Source: a bacterium (GTDB lineage: Bacteria; CBDUZB01; JAGLHV01). From it: a DNA stretch of 12,710 nucleotides. The stretch's first letter is position 1, and each line of letters opens with the position of its first letter. The notes beneath the pieces were generated by a model. The model was not told where the DNA came from, ran no database searches, and worked only from the letters and a program-made list of their open reading frames with translations. The position numbers and the translations under genes were made by a program. The stretch is taken from positions 1 through 12,710 of the forward strand of contig JAGLYT010000016.1 in the NCBI GenBank assembly GCA_023132075.1, read 5' to 3'. Shown one piece after another: positions 7,276-12,710 of the stretch.

Positions 7276-8787
7276 TTATGCCTTTTTAAAATTTTTAATT
7301 TTCTCAGCTGTAAAACCAATAAATTCCCTGATAAAATTAATTATTTTTTCTTTAGAAAAATATTTTCTGTATCCTATTGAAATAACTATACTCCAGATAA
7401 TTACTTGCATTGATAAAGAAATAAGAGCAAAGAACCAGGGATTTAATACTGTCAAACCAAGTAAATTATGAAAAACAGTAAACATCATACTTATTAAAAA
7501 AGGAAACACAATCAAAGGTAAGAAAAAAACAAACTCCTTGCTCTGAACAAAAACATACTTTCGGATTAAGAAATAAGCGACAAAGGTAACTAAGCCTTGA
7601 CTGATTACAGTTACCCAGGCAATACCGTAAATACCATATCCTAAACGAATAACAAGCAAATCAAAAACCACATTTAAAACTAATCCAACAATATAAATAG
7701 TGGTAGAAATTGCTTGTTTATTAACAACTTTTGAAGAAAGAATGAGATTAGGAATAACTATAAGAGATGCCAAATAAAGATTGCATGATAATATATAAAA
7801 GAGAAACATACTTTCTTTATAGTTAATAGTAATCAAATTTACTAAAAAATAAAAACAGGTTTGAAAAAAAGGAATTGCTAAAGCAGTACAGACTGCTAAA
7901 TAAACGCTAATTCTTTTGGTATCACTAAATGCATCGATAATTTTTTTTTCTCTTCCGGATTTTTCCCATAATATCGGTTGAAGAACCCTTCCAAAATCAG
8001 CAAAAATATCCCCTCCAAATCTAACAAATCCTATTGCATAAACATAAAGACCTAAATCCCTTAATGTCAAAGATGCAGCAATAATAGTCCTATCTGCTAT
8101 TGCATATCCCCAGAAAACAAAAGATCCTATACTCAAAACAATTCCAACTTTAAATAGTCTCTTAATTTCCCCCCAATCAAATTGAAATTTATATCCAAGT
8201 GAACTTTTTTTAAAATAATAAAATCCTGTAACAATTGCTCCAATAATCGGAGCAATTAATATTGCATAAATTCTAAAATAGAATATTAAAGCAATTAAAG
8301 CTATAAAAATTGATACCGCATTAATTAAATTACCTTTAGCAACTAAAGTAAATTTTTGTTTGGAAAAATTTGTTTGCACACAATAATTAACTAAACGAGT
8401 CATAATAAAACTAATCGCTGTAATTATCAATCCAATCTTTATTACAGGATTATCGAAAAAAAATGAAGCACAAAAGACAACAAAAAAAGGAATAATAGAA
8501 TAAAGCAGACTTGCGGAAATAGATATATTTTGTATTCTTAGCATTTCCTTTTCATTGTTCTTCCCCAAAAAATAAGAAATTTCCCGTTGCCCGGCAGAAA
8601 AAATACCGGGATTTAAAAAATTTGCATAAGTCAACCACAAAGAAAGAAAACCAACTATTCCATATTCTTCCGGTAAAAGAAAAGCAGCTATGATTACATT
8701 TCTTGGTATATAAATAAAGCCGGTAATTATTTTTACAATATTAAATTTTGCTGATTGTTTAATAACATCAGTTATGTTAATCTGCAT
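7276..8787 (-). CDS. wzx: Wzx-type oligosaccharide flippase (MOP superfamily)
   Basis: A 503-residue polytopic membrane protein with about 12-14 hydrophobic helices, the usual size for lipid-linked oligosaccharide flippases that move undecaprenyl-linked glycan units across the inner membrane. Family-like features are the first helix pair (IITGFIYIPRNVIIAAFLLPEEYGIVGFLSLW, about residues 20-52), GQREISYFLG (67-76), and the central GIVLSIGSFVFWGYAIADRTIIAASL block with DLGLYVYAIGF. Charged cytoplasmic loops such as SFKSKE-like basic stretches separate the helices, and the C-terminus is basic. A weak AAGGG lies four bases before the ATG. It sits between the decayed dehydratase and the transferase fragment, as expected for the exporter of this glycan. 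Specificity cannot be read from the sequence. Confidence 0.88.
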   Translation of the reverse strand: MQINITDVIKQSAKFNIVKIITGFIYIPRNVIIAAFLLPEEYGIVGFLSLWLTYANFLNPGIFSAGQREISYFLGKNNEKEMLRIQNISISASLLYSIIPFFVVFCASFFFDNPVIKIGLIITAISFIMTRLVNYCVQTNFSKQKFTLVAKGNLINAVSIFIALIALIFYFRIYAILIAPIIGAIVTGFYYFKKSSLGYKFQFDWGEIKRLFKVGIVLSIGSFVFWGYAIADRTIIAASLTLRDLGLYVYAIGFVRFGGDIFADFGRVLQPILWEKSGREKKIIDAFSDTKRISVYLAVCTALAIPFFQTCFYFLVNLITINYKESMFLFYILSCNLYLASLIVIPNLILSSKVVNKQAISTTIYIVGLVLNVVFDLLVIRLGYGIYGIAWVTVISQGLVTFVAYFLIRKYVFVQSKEFVFFLPLIVFPFLISMMFTVFHNLLGLTVLNPWFFALISLSMQVIIWSIVISIGYRKYFSKEKIINFIREFIGFTAEKIKNFKKA

Positions 8788-8842
8788 AATTCCCTTTTTT
8801 ATAAATATCCCTCATATATAAACAAATATCACCCATGAATTA

Positions 8843-8945
8843 TTAAATTTCAATAAACTCCATTTTTAATGGGGTTGCTTTGGAAATATTTTTCTTAATT
8901 TTTTTCCCAATACTAATCTCAAATATTTGGGTGGCAATCCGGCAT
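8843..8945 (-). other. Alternative open frame replacing the pseB 3' end
   Basis: Just after the GIRP codons a different minus-strand frame is open for about 32 codons and closes at 8845-8843 with TAA. It reads RIATQIFEISIGKKIKKN and ends PLKMEFIEI. It looks more protein-like than the in-frame tail of the broken dehydratase and may be the end of another gene joined out of frame by a deletion. I cannot name its family. Confidence 0.3.
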
Positions 8946-9698
8946 CGGGTCTTATACCCATGATATTCATTTTGCATTTAGGCGCAATTAATTTAGCCAA
9001 ATCAACAATTTTCATACTCGGCATTTTAGGAATAAAAATTTCCCCTTTTTGCATCATTCCAATAGACTTAATAACAAATTCTACTCCTTGCTCAAGGGTC
9101 ATCCAAAATCGTGTTATTCTTTCATCCGTTATAGTAATAACACCCTTTAACTTCTGTTTTCTAAATAACGGCACCACACTACCTCTGCTACCTAAAACAT
9201 TACCATAACGAACACAACTCACCTGAGTTTTACAATTTACACTTACATAGGAGTTAGCAGCAATAAATATCTTCTCCATACACATTTTTGCCGCCCCATA
9301 TAAATTAATGGGATTCACTGCTTTATCCGTACTTAATGCTATTACTTTACTAACATTACAATCTATTGCAGCCTTTATAACATTTTGTGCACCAACAACA
9401 TTAGTCTGAACTGCTTCAAAAGGATTATACTCACAAACAGGAACCTGCTTTAACGCAGCCGTATGTACTACAACATCCACACTCTGGACAACCTATCTTT
9501 ATCCCTCATATTACCAATTAAAAACCTCAAACGTTTATCAAATTTAAATTTATGTTCCATTTCATACTGTTTAAGTTCGTCACGGCTAAAAATTCTTATA
9601 AGCTTTGGATTGTATTTTTTGAGCATTATCTCGGTAAATTTCTGACCAAAAGAACCCGTTCCCCCGGTAAGCAAAATAATCTTATCTTTCCAATTAAT
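8866..9698 (-). pseudogene. pseB: Decayed UDP-GlcNAc 4,6-dehydratase (PseB/FlmA type)
   Basis: PseB converts UDP-GlcNAc to a UDP-4-keto-6-deoxy-sugar, the first step to pseudaminic acid and related sugars. Recognisable parts are the NAD site LLTGGTGSFGQKF, IFSRDELKQYEMEHKF, IGNMRDKDRLSR, HTAALKQVPVCEYNPFEAV, ALSTDKAVNPINLYGAAKMCMEK (catalytic YxxxK), RYGNVLGSRGSVVPLF and MPSMKIVDLAKLIAP. Three lesions are visible. First, the expected start before NWKDKIILL is ATT (9698), with AAGGAG upstream but no ATG in frame. Second, at 9481-9482 the frame breaks: RLSR is joined to VDVVVHT through two bases where about 12 are expected, a net loss near 10 nt. Third, after GIRP the normal GEKLHE and the last 60-80 residues are missing, replaced by DAGLPPKYLRLVLGKK and a stop. 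The 9480-8866 part could be expressed from GTG but lacks the Rossmann glycine loop. It follows gbsR by 39 bp. Confidence 0.85.
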
Positions 9699-9737
9699 TC
9701 CAATAATTCTCCTTCCTTCTATTGATAATTTATGCTT

Positions 9738-10238
9738 TTATTCTACCAACCCTGATAAAACTTTTACTAAATTTTCTGTTTTTTCCGATATTTTTTTTAT
9801 CCTTTTTAATCTATCCTGATATACTTCCGCAATATTTTTTTCCTCCTTATTTGTAAAAAGACTTGAAGATTTATTGAGCATTCCTTGCGTTTTCACAATT
9901 TTCTCTGTGGTTTTTTGCATCCGTTGAAGTAAGCCATTTTTTAAACAATTAATAACAATTTTTAAAACATCCAGATTTGCCTGATAAAAATTTTTTCTTT
10001 CTCCTTTAATCCATACCTTTCTTACCGCATTCCATCTCTCCAATTCCCGAATATTTACACTGGCATTACCCTTGCTAACCTTCAACTTATCAACCATATC
10101 ATCTAAAGACAACGGCCCGGGGCTTAAAAATAACAAGGCATATAGCTGGCCAACTATGCGATTTATACTCAAACTCTCGCTTAATTGTCCAATTGTAGCA
10201 ATAAATTCTTCTTCAACTACCTTAAGTTTCGAATCCAT
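9738..10238 (-). CDS. GbsR/MarR-like winged-helix transcriptional regulator
   Basis: 166 residues from ATG 10238, with AAAGG eight bases upstream. Residues 1-30 are a helix (VVEEEFIATIGQLSESL), followed by INRIVGQLYALLFLSPGPLSLDDMVDKLKVSKGNASVNIRELERWNAV, which is the typical GbsR-type helix-turn-helix. The wing is VRKVWIKGERKNFYQA (about residues 72-87). The rest is a long helical, probably coiled-coil region (about 90-160) rich in K, E and L, suited to dimerisation. The family binds palindromes as dimers; in Bacillus GbsR controls glycine betaine genes, but relatives at the head of polysaccharide operons are of unknown ligand. Here it is the first gene after the promoter and palindrome at 10826-10874, so it may repress its own operon. 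That link is inferred from position only. Confidence 0.82.
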   Translation of the reverse strand: MDSKLKVVEEEFIATIGQLSESLSINRIVGQLYALLFLSPGPLSLDDMVDKLKVSKGNASVNIRELERWNAVRKVWIKGERKNFYQANLDVLKIVINCLKNGLLQRMQKTTEKIVKTQGMLNKSSSLFTNKEEKNIAEVYQDRLKRIKKISEKTENLVKVLSGLVE

Positions 10239-10288
10239 AAATAAAGCCTTTCTTTTAATTTAGCAACATCAAAAATGTTTTATTTTTT

Positions 10289-10331
10289 GGTAACCGCAGG
10301 CTTTCTTGTCCGTCTCTGGAGGAAACCTGCG
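10289..10331. repeat. 43-bp imperfect palindromic repeat, copy 1
   Basis: Begins GGTAACCGCAGGCTTTCTTG and ends GGAGGAAACCTGCG. It matches copy 2 at 40 of 43 positions. The ends can pair (CGCAGG with CCTGCG), giving a hairpin around a TTGTCCGTCTC centre. It resembles short interspersed palindromes that spread in some candidate-phylum genomes, but I cannot place it in a named family. Confidence 0.75.
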
Positions 10332-10442
10332 TTTTTATGTAATAATTTCTTTTAAATCAAAATCCAACGAATCTTTAAACTCATACTCTTCCCAATGAGC
10401 AATTAAAACTTTTCTTACAGACCGTGTCATAACCCTGCTTTA

Positions 10443-10485
10443 GGTAGCCGCAGGCTTTCTTGTCCGCCTCTGGAGGAAGCCTGCG
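10443..10485. repeat. 43-bp imperfect palindromic repeat, copy 2
   Basis: Begins GGTAGCCGCAGGCTTTCTTG and ends GGAGGAAGCCTGCG, in the same orientation as copy 1, 154 bp further on. The three differences from copy 1 are all transitions. Its stem is better than that of copy 1, because CGCAGGCTT pairs fully with AAGCCTGCG. Confidence 0.78.
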
Positions 10486-10503
10486 TAATTTCTCCGTCAA
10501 AAA

Positions 10504-10646
10504 CGCAACCTGAACAAACTGTGTCACAATCAATGTAGTTGCCCAATTTATTGGGCTAATGAATATCTTTTCTGACGGGCGTCATAAATGCCGCCACTAC
10601 AATTGTTTCAAAAATCAGGGTTGTGACACAGTCTCTGAAGGTTGCG
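10504..10646. repeat. 143-bp inverted-repeat unit (MITE/REP-like)
   Basis: The left arm 10504-10529 (CGCAACCT, six bases, ACTGTGTCACAA) is the inverted counterpart of the right arm 10621-10646 (TTGTGACACAGT, six bases, AGGTTGCG): 20 of 26 positions pair, with all mismatches in the middle. Inside lies a perfect palindrome, GCCCAATTTATTGGGC at 10541-10556. A further copy of the end sequence, AGACCGTGTCATAACCCTG at 10419-10437, pairs with 10616-10634 at 17 of 19 positions, so the unit may be nested. It carries no coding sequence. Confidence 0.65.
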
Positions 10647-10825
10647 GCTACCAAATTCTCATTATTACCATTATTTTCCCCACATAATGAAAAAATTCTT
10701 TTTTATTTATAACACTTTTTTGAGTCTTTATTATTTTATTTTTGACATTACCTTTAATTTTGTACATCTGTCGCTTTGAAAAATTAAAAAATAGACAATT
10801 TCTGACAATATCTTTCATTTGTATC

Positions 10826-10843
10826 GTTTAGAATGTTCTAAAC
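10826..10843. promoter_or_regulatory. Perfect 18-bp palindrome, likely operator
   Basis: GTTTAGAATGTTCTAAAC has eight-base arms pairing perfectly around TG. It begins two bases downstream of the -10 box of the minus-strand promoter and covers the predicted start of transcription, the classic place for a repressor site. The nearest regulator is the GbsR/MarR-like protein encoded by the first gene downstream. I found no second copy of this palindrome in the window. Confidence 0.65.
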
Positions 10844-10845
10844 AT

Positions 10846-10874
10846 ATTATATGCCGAAAACTCCATTCTGTCAA
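10846..10874 (-). promoter_or_regulatory. Consensus sigma70-type promoter for the gbsR/glycan operon
   Basis: On the minus strand TTGACA (10874-10869) and TATAAT (10851-10846) are both full consensus, with an ideal 17-bp spacer. Transcription should begin near 10839. It starts 31 bp beyond the aminotransferase stop codon and points toward the regulator and the nonulosonate genes, so these probably form a unit separate from the aminotransferase. Confidence 0.8.
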
Positions 10875-10904
10875 TAGAAAAAAATACAAATAGTCATAAC
10901 AATC

Positions 10905-12071
10905 TTATTTTTTCTTTTTTAAAATCATTAATTTATTCTTAATCTTTTCGGTAACGGTCTTTATCTGCTGTTTTTTTAGTTCCGGACACATGGGAAGTGA
11001 CAGTACTTCTTTTGTTGCTTGTTCGCTTTGCGGGAAATCACCTTTTTTATAACCTAAAAATTTAAATGCTTTTTGCAAATGTAAAGGCAAAGGATAATGT
11101 ATTGCGGTAGCAATTCCTTCTTCTGCTAATAATTGTTTAATCTTATCCCTGTTTTTTAAACGAATCGTATATTGATTGAAAACATGTTTCATCTCTTTGT
11201 TTGCCTCAGGTAAAATAACACCTGTTTCTTTCAATAAATCATTATACATTTTTGCTATTTCAATCCGTTTATCAAGCCATTTATCTAAATATTTTAATTT
11301 AACCCTTAAAACAGCTGCCTGTAACGCATGCAGCCGGCTATTACTACCAATGATAGAATGACTATATTTTTTTTCTGAACCATGTTGACGCAACATCTTA
11401 ATTTTAACAGCAGTTTTTTTGTCATCGGTAAGAATCATTCCCCCATCACCATATCCTCCCAAATTTTTTGAAGGGAAAAAACTTAAACAACCGATATCCC
11501 CTATTGCCCCGGCTTTCTTTCTTTTTATACTCTGAGCCTTTATCGCATATATTCCACCTGTCGCATATTGGGCACCGATTGCCTGAGCAGCATCTTCGAT
11601 TATTTTTAGTTTATATTTTTTGGCTATTTTAAGGATTGAGTTCATTTCGGCAGGTTGGCCGTAAAGATGTACAGGAATTATAGCTTTTGTCCTTGCAGTT
11701 ATTTTTTCTTCTATTTTCTTTACATCGATATTATAAGTTTTTAAATCTATATCCACAAAAACAGGTTTTGCCCCTCGCAAAATTATTGACTCTACAGTAG
11801 CCGCAAAAGTAAACGGCACGGTTATTACTTCATCTCCGGGACCAATATCATACGCCATCAAAGAAAGAATCAAAGCATCTGTACCGGACGCTACCCCAAC
11901 AGCAAATTTAACACCACAATACCGGGCAATTTCTTTTTCCAATGATTCCACTTCAGGACCAAGAATAAAACAAGTACTATCCAAAACCCTTTTAATAGCA
12001 ATGTCCACTTCTTTTTTAATCGATTTATATTGAGCCTTTAAATCTATCAACGGAATTTTTGTTTTAATCAT
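10905..12071 (-). CDS. DegT/DnrJ/EryC1/StrS-family sugar aminotransferase
   Basis: A 388-residue PLP enzyme that transfers an amino group to a nucleotide-linked keto-sugar; WbpE, FdtB and DesV are relatives. AGAGG is five bases before ATG 12071. Motifs seen are IPLIDLKAQY (6-15), VASGTDAL (60-67), GDEVITVPFTFAAT (79-92), IIPVHLYGQP (131-140), IIEDAAQAIGAQY (157-169, D160 contacts the PLP ring nitrogen) and LSFFPSKNLGGYGDGG (196-211, Schiff-base lysine K202). The C-terminal AIHYPLPLHLQKAF is usual for the WbpE-like group. About 13 residues, ATGGIYAIKAQSI (170-182), are inserted where relatives normally run from GAEYKG straight to KAGSIGD. It is upstream of the operon promoter, so its sugar may or may not be the one made downstream. 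Confidence 0.88.
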   Translation of the reverse strand: MIKTKIPLIDLKAQYKSIKKEVDIAIKRVLDSTCFILGPEVESLEKEIARYCGVKFAVGVASGTDALILSLMAYDIGPGDEVITVPFTFAATVESIILRGAKPVFVDIDLKTYNIDVKKIEEKITARTKAIIPVHLYGQPAEMNSILKIAKKYKLKIIEDAAQAIGAQYATGGIYAIKAQSIKRKKAGAIGDIGCLSFFPSKNLGGYGDGGMILTDDKKTAVKIKMLRQHGSEKKYSHSIIGSNSRLHALQAAVLRVKLKYLDKWLDKRIEIAKMYNDLLKETGVILPEANKEMKHVFNQYTIRLKNRDKIKQLLAEEGIATAIHYPLPLHLQKAFKFLGYKKGDFPQSEQATKEVLSLPMCPELKKQQIKTVTEKIKNKLMILKKKK

Positions 12072-12138
12072 TTCTTTCCTCTCTCATTATTTCCCCCCCC
12101 ACCCATTTTACGATAATAACAAAAAGCGAGCAAAAAGT

Positions 12139-12157
12139 AAAAGGATATCTTCCTTTT
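12139..12157 (-). terminator. Weak AT-rich hairpin, possible terminator
   Basis: AAAAGGA pairs with TCCTTTT around five bases. On the minus strand it is followed by ACTTTTTGC and a second T-run. The stem has little GC, so it is only a candidate for stopping transcription between the YfhO-like gene and the aminotransferase. Confidence 0.3.
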
Positions 12158-12185
12158 TATGTTTAACTTGCCTAGAATATGCCTT

Positions 12186-12221
12186 CTCGTTTAGGAACGC
12201 TCGCCTCCCGGCGAAACCGAG
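12186..12221. repeat. GC-rich nested hairpin
   Basis: An inner perfect stem TCGCC-TCCC-GGCGA (12201-12214) sits within outer arms CTCGTTT (12186-12192) and AAACCGAG (12214-12221), which pair with one bulge. It is an island of high GC in a 218-bp AT-rich gap (12072-12289) that otherwise holds only the two weak hairpins. It may be a stray copy of an interspersed palindrome. Confidence 0.45.
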
Positions 12222-12263
12222 GGAAGTCACTGATTTTCTGCCCTTTGTCAATTTTTCTTTTTT

Positions 12264-12285
12264 AAAAGTCAGAAGAATATCTGAC
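12264..12285 (-). terminator. Possible intrinsic terminator of the YfhO-like gene
   Basis: Four bases past the stop codon, minus-strand GTCAGA and TCTGAC form a six-base stem with a six-base loop (TATTCT), followed by TTTT. The stem is short and the T-run is brief, but position and order are right. Confidence 0.42.
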
Positions 12286-12289
12286 ACTA

Positions 12290-12710
12290 TCACGAATAAA
12301 GCTTAAAACAAAATTTAGTTCCCCAACCTGCCAGAACAAACAATATAAATAAAGTAAAATAAAGTCCTATTTTAAAAGTCACAGGTTTATAAATAAAGTT
12401 TATTTTATTTGTTCCTTTGTTTAAATATACTGCCCGTAAAGCATAATTTGCCCGATAGATTTTATCTCTTTTTCCGTTTATATAAACCCGCCAACCGGAA
12501 TAATAAGTATCAGTTAAAATCAGCCAGCTGTTTCGTCTTAAATCAGCCTGAATTTTCACTTTATTGGATTGATAATCCGTAATCCTAACATTATCCGAAT
12601 TATTTAGACATTCCGGATTGTATTTTCTTTCAGATTTATTATCCGGTATTTTCTTTTTTTGTGTAACAGCATTTTTTTCCAACACTACTTCCCGTAGAGG
12701 TTTATATTCC
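12290..12710 (-). CDS. YfhO-like membrane protein, C-terminal end (runs off window)
   Basis: The minus frame is open from the window edge to a TAA at 12292-12290, giving about 139 residues. A GTG at 12685 is unlikely to be a start, because the frame continues upstream as EYKPLREVVLEKN, a phrase typical of the middle of YfhO-like proteins. Next comes NVRITDYQSNKVKIQADLRRNSWLILTDTYYSGWRVYINGKRDKIYRANYALRAVYLNKGTNKINFIYKP, the conserved beta-sandwich-like C-terminal region with its SYYPGW-type signature. A final membrane helix follows (IGLYFTLFILFVLAGWGTKF) and the protein ends at KLYS. The family consists of large polytopic proteins tied to surface polysaccharide or teichoic-acid glycosylation; YfhO itself is linked to adding sugars to lipoteichoic acid. 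Only the tail is visible. Confidence 0.8.
   Translation of the reverse strand, partial: EYKPLREVVLEKNAVTQKKKIPDNKSERKYNPECLNNSDNVRITDYQSNKVKIQADLRRNSWLILTDTYYSGWRVYINGKRDKIYRANYALRAVYLNKGTNKINFIYKPVTFKIGLYFTLFILFVLAGWGTKFCFKLYS

Larger units (their letters stand above)
10239..10825 (-). promoter_or_regulatory. Long non-coding leader of the gbsR operon
   Basis: Between the predicted start site near 10839 and the gbsR start there are about 600 nt with no convincing gene on either strand. It holds two 43-bp repeats, an inverted-repeat unit and a GCCCAAT palindrome, then an AT-rich stretch (10660-10825). If transcribed as one RNA it would be strongly folded. It could hold a cis-acting anti-termination or attenuation signal, or simply be a landing site for repeats. 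I see no match to a known riboswitch or JUMPstart sequence. Confidence 0.4.

Noticed and set aside
9738-10485. Toxin-antitoxin or phage-repressor reading of the small regulator
   Set aside because: The wing and long C-terminal coiled coil fit GbsR/MarR, and there is no partner toxin gene.
10289-10485. CRISPR array
   Set aside because: Only two repeat copies, spaced 154 bp apart with their own palindromic ends, and no cas genes nearby.
10742-10770. Plus-strand TTGACA followed by AT-rich DNA as a promoter
   Set aside because: No -10 box at proper spacing and no plus-strand gene downstream.
12246-12251. Minus-strand TTGACA upstream of the DegT-type gene as its promoter
   Set aside because: No TATAAT-like box 16-18 bp downstream; the place is occupied by GACTTC.
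12108-12293. Open frame of 61 codons on the minus strand overlapping the YfhO-like stop by ATGA
   Set aside because: It runs through two hairpins and a GC-rich palindrome, shows no domain or hydrophobic pattern, and reads as a basic, low-complexity peptide.

Overview
This window is most likely a surface-glycan (nonulosonic/sialic-acid-like) gene cluster from an AT-rich, probably uncultivated bacterium. It has Shine-Dalgarno sites and a consensus sigma70-type promoter. Short palindromic interspersed repeats and a B12-binding radical SAM protein suggest a candidate-phylum lineage of the Omnitrophota/Desantisbacteria kind, but that placement is an impression, not a result. Every gene I can support lies on the minus strand, so the cluster reads from high to low coordinates. 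I see no tRNA, rRNA, CRISPR array or complete insertion sequence.

Layout in transcription order. (1) 12710-12290: the C-terminal end of a YfhO-like membrane protein, followed by a weak terminator and a GC-rich hairpin. (2) 12071-10905: a DegT/DnrJ/EryC1-type sugar aminotransferase with a small in-frame insert. (3) 10874-10826: a consensus promoter (TTGACA, 17 bp, TATAAT) with a perfect 18-bp palindrome over the predicted start site. (4) 10838-10239: a leader of about 600 nt carrying two copies of a 43-bp repeat and a 143-bp inverted-repeat unit. (5) 10238-9738: a GbsR/MarR-like regulator. (6) 9698-8866: a decayed pseB/flmA-type UDP-GlcNAc 4,6-dehydratase. (7) 8787-7276: a Wzx-type flippase. 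(8) 7273-5844: a putative glycosyltransferase broken by a homopolymer frameshift, its 3' part fused in frame to the last third of a NeuB/SpsE-type synthase. (9) 5847-4999: an SpsF-like cytidylyltransferase. (10) 4997-4275: a NeuA/PseF-like CMP-sugar synthetase. (11) 4220-3366: a short NeuB-like synthase without an SAF domain. (12) 3327-2662: a SAM methyltransferase. (13) 2596-1616: a class IV PLP aminotransferase. (14) 1529-729: a radical SAM/SPASM-like protein. (15) 704-1: the N-terminal part of a B12-binding-domain radical SAM protein running off the window.

How the genes fit together: PseB, NeuB/SpsE, NeuA, SpsF and Wzx homologues point to making a nine-carbon acidic sugar (or a relative), activating it with CMP and exporting it in a glycan. 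The methyltransferase, class IV aminotransferase and radical SAM genes follow in the same direction with small gaps and may decorate the sugar or serve a second pathway. The set is incomplete and visibly damaged. The dehydratase has three separate lesions, the transferase is frameshifted, and a deletion appears to have fused it to spsE. The intact parts are the NeuB, NeuA, SpsF, Wzx and tailoring genes. The best leads are the promoter/operator, the chimeric glycosyltransferase::neuB gene, and the pairing of an SAF-less NeuB with a detached SAF domain.
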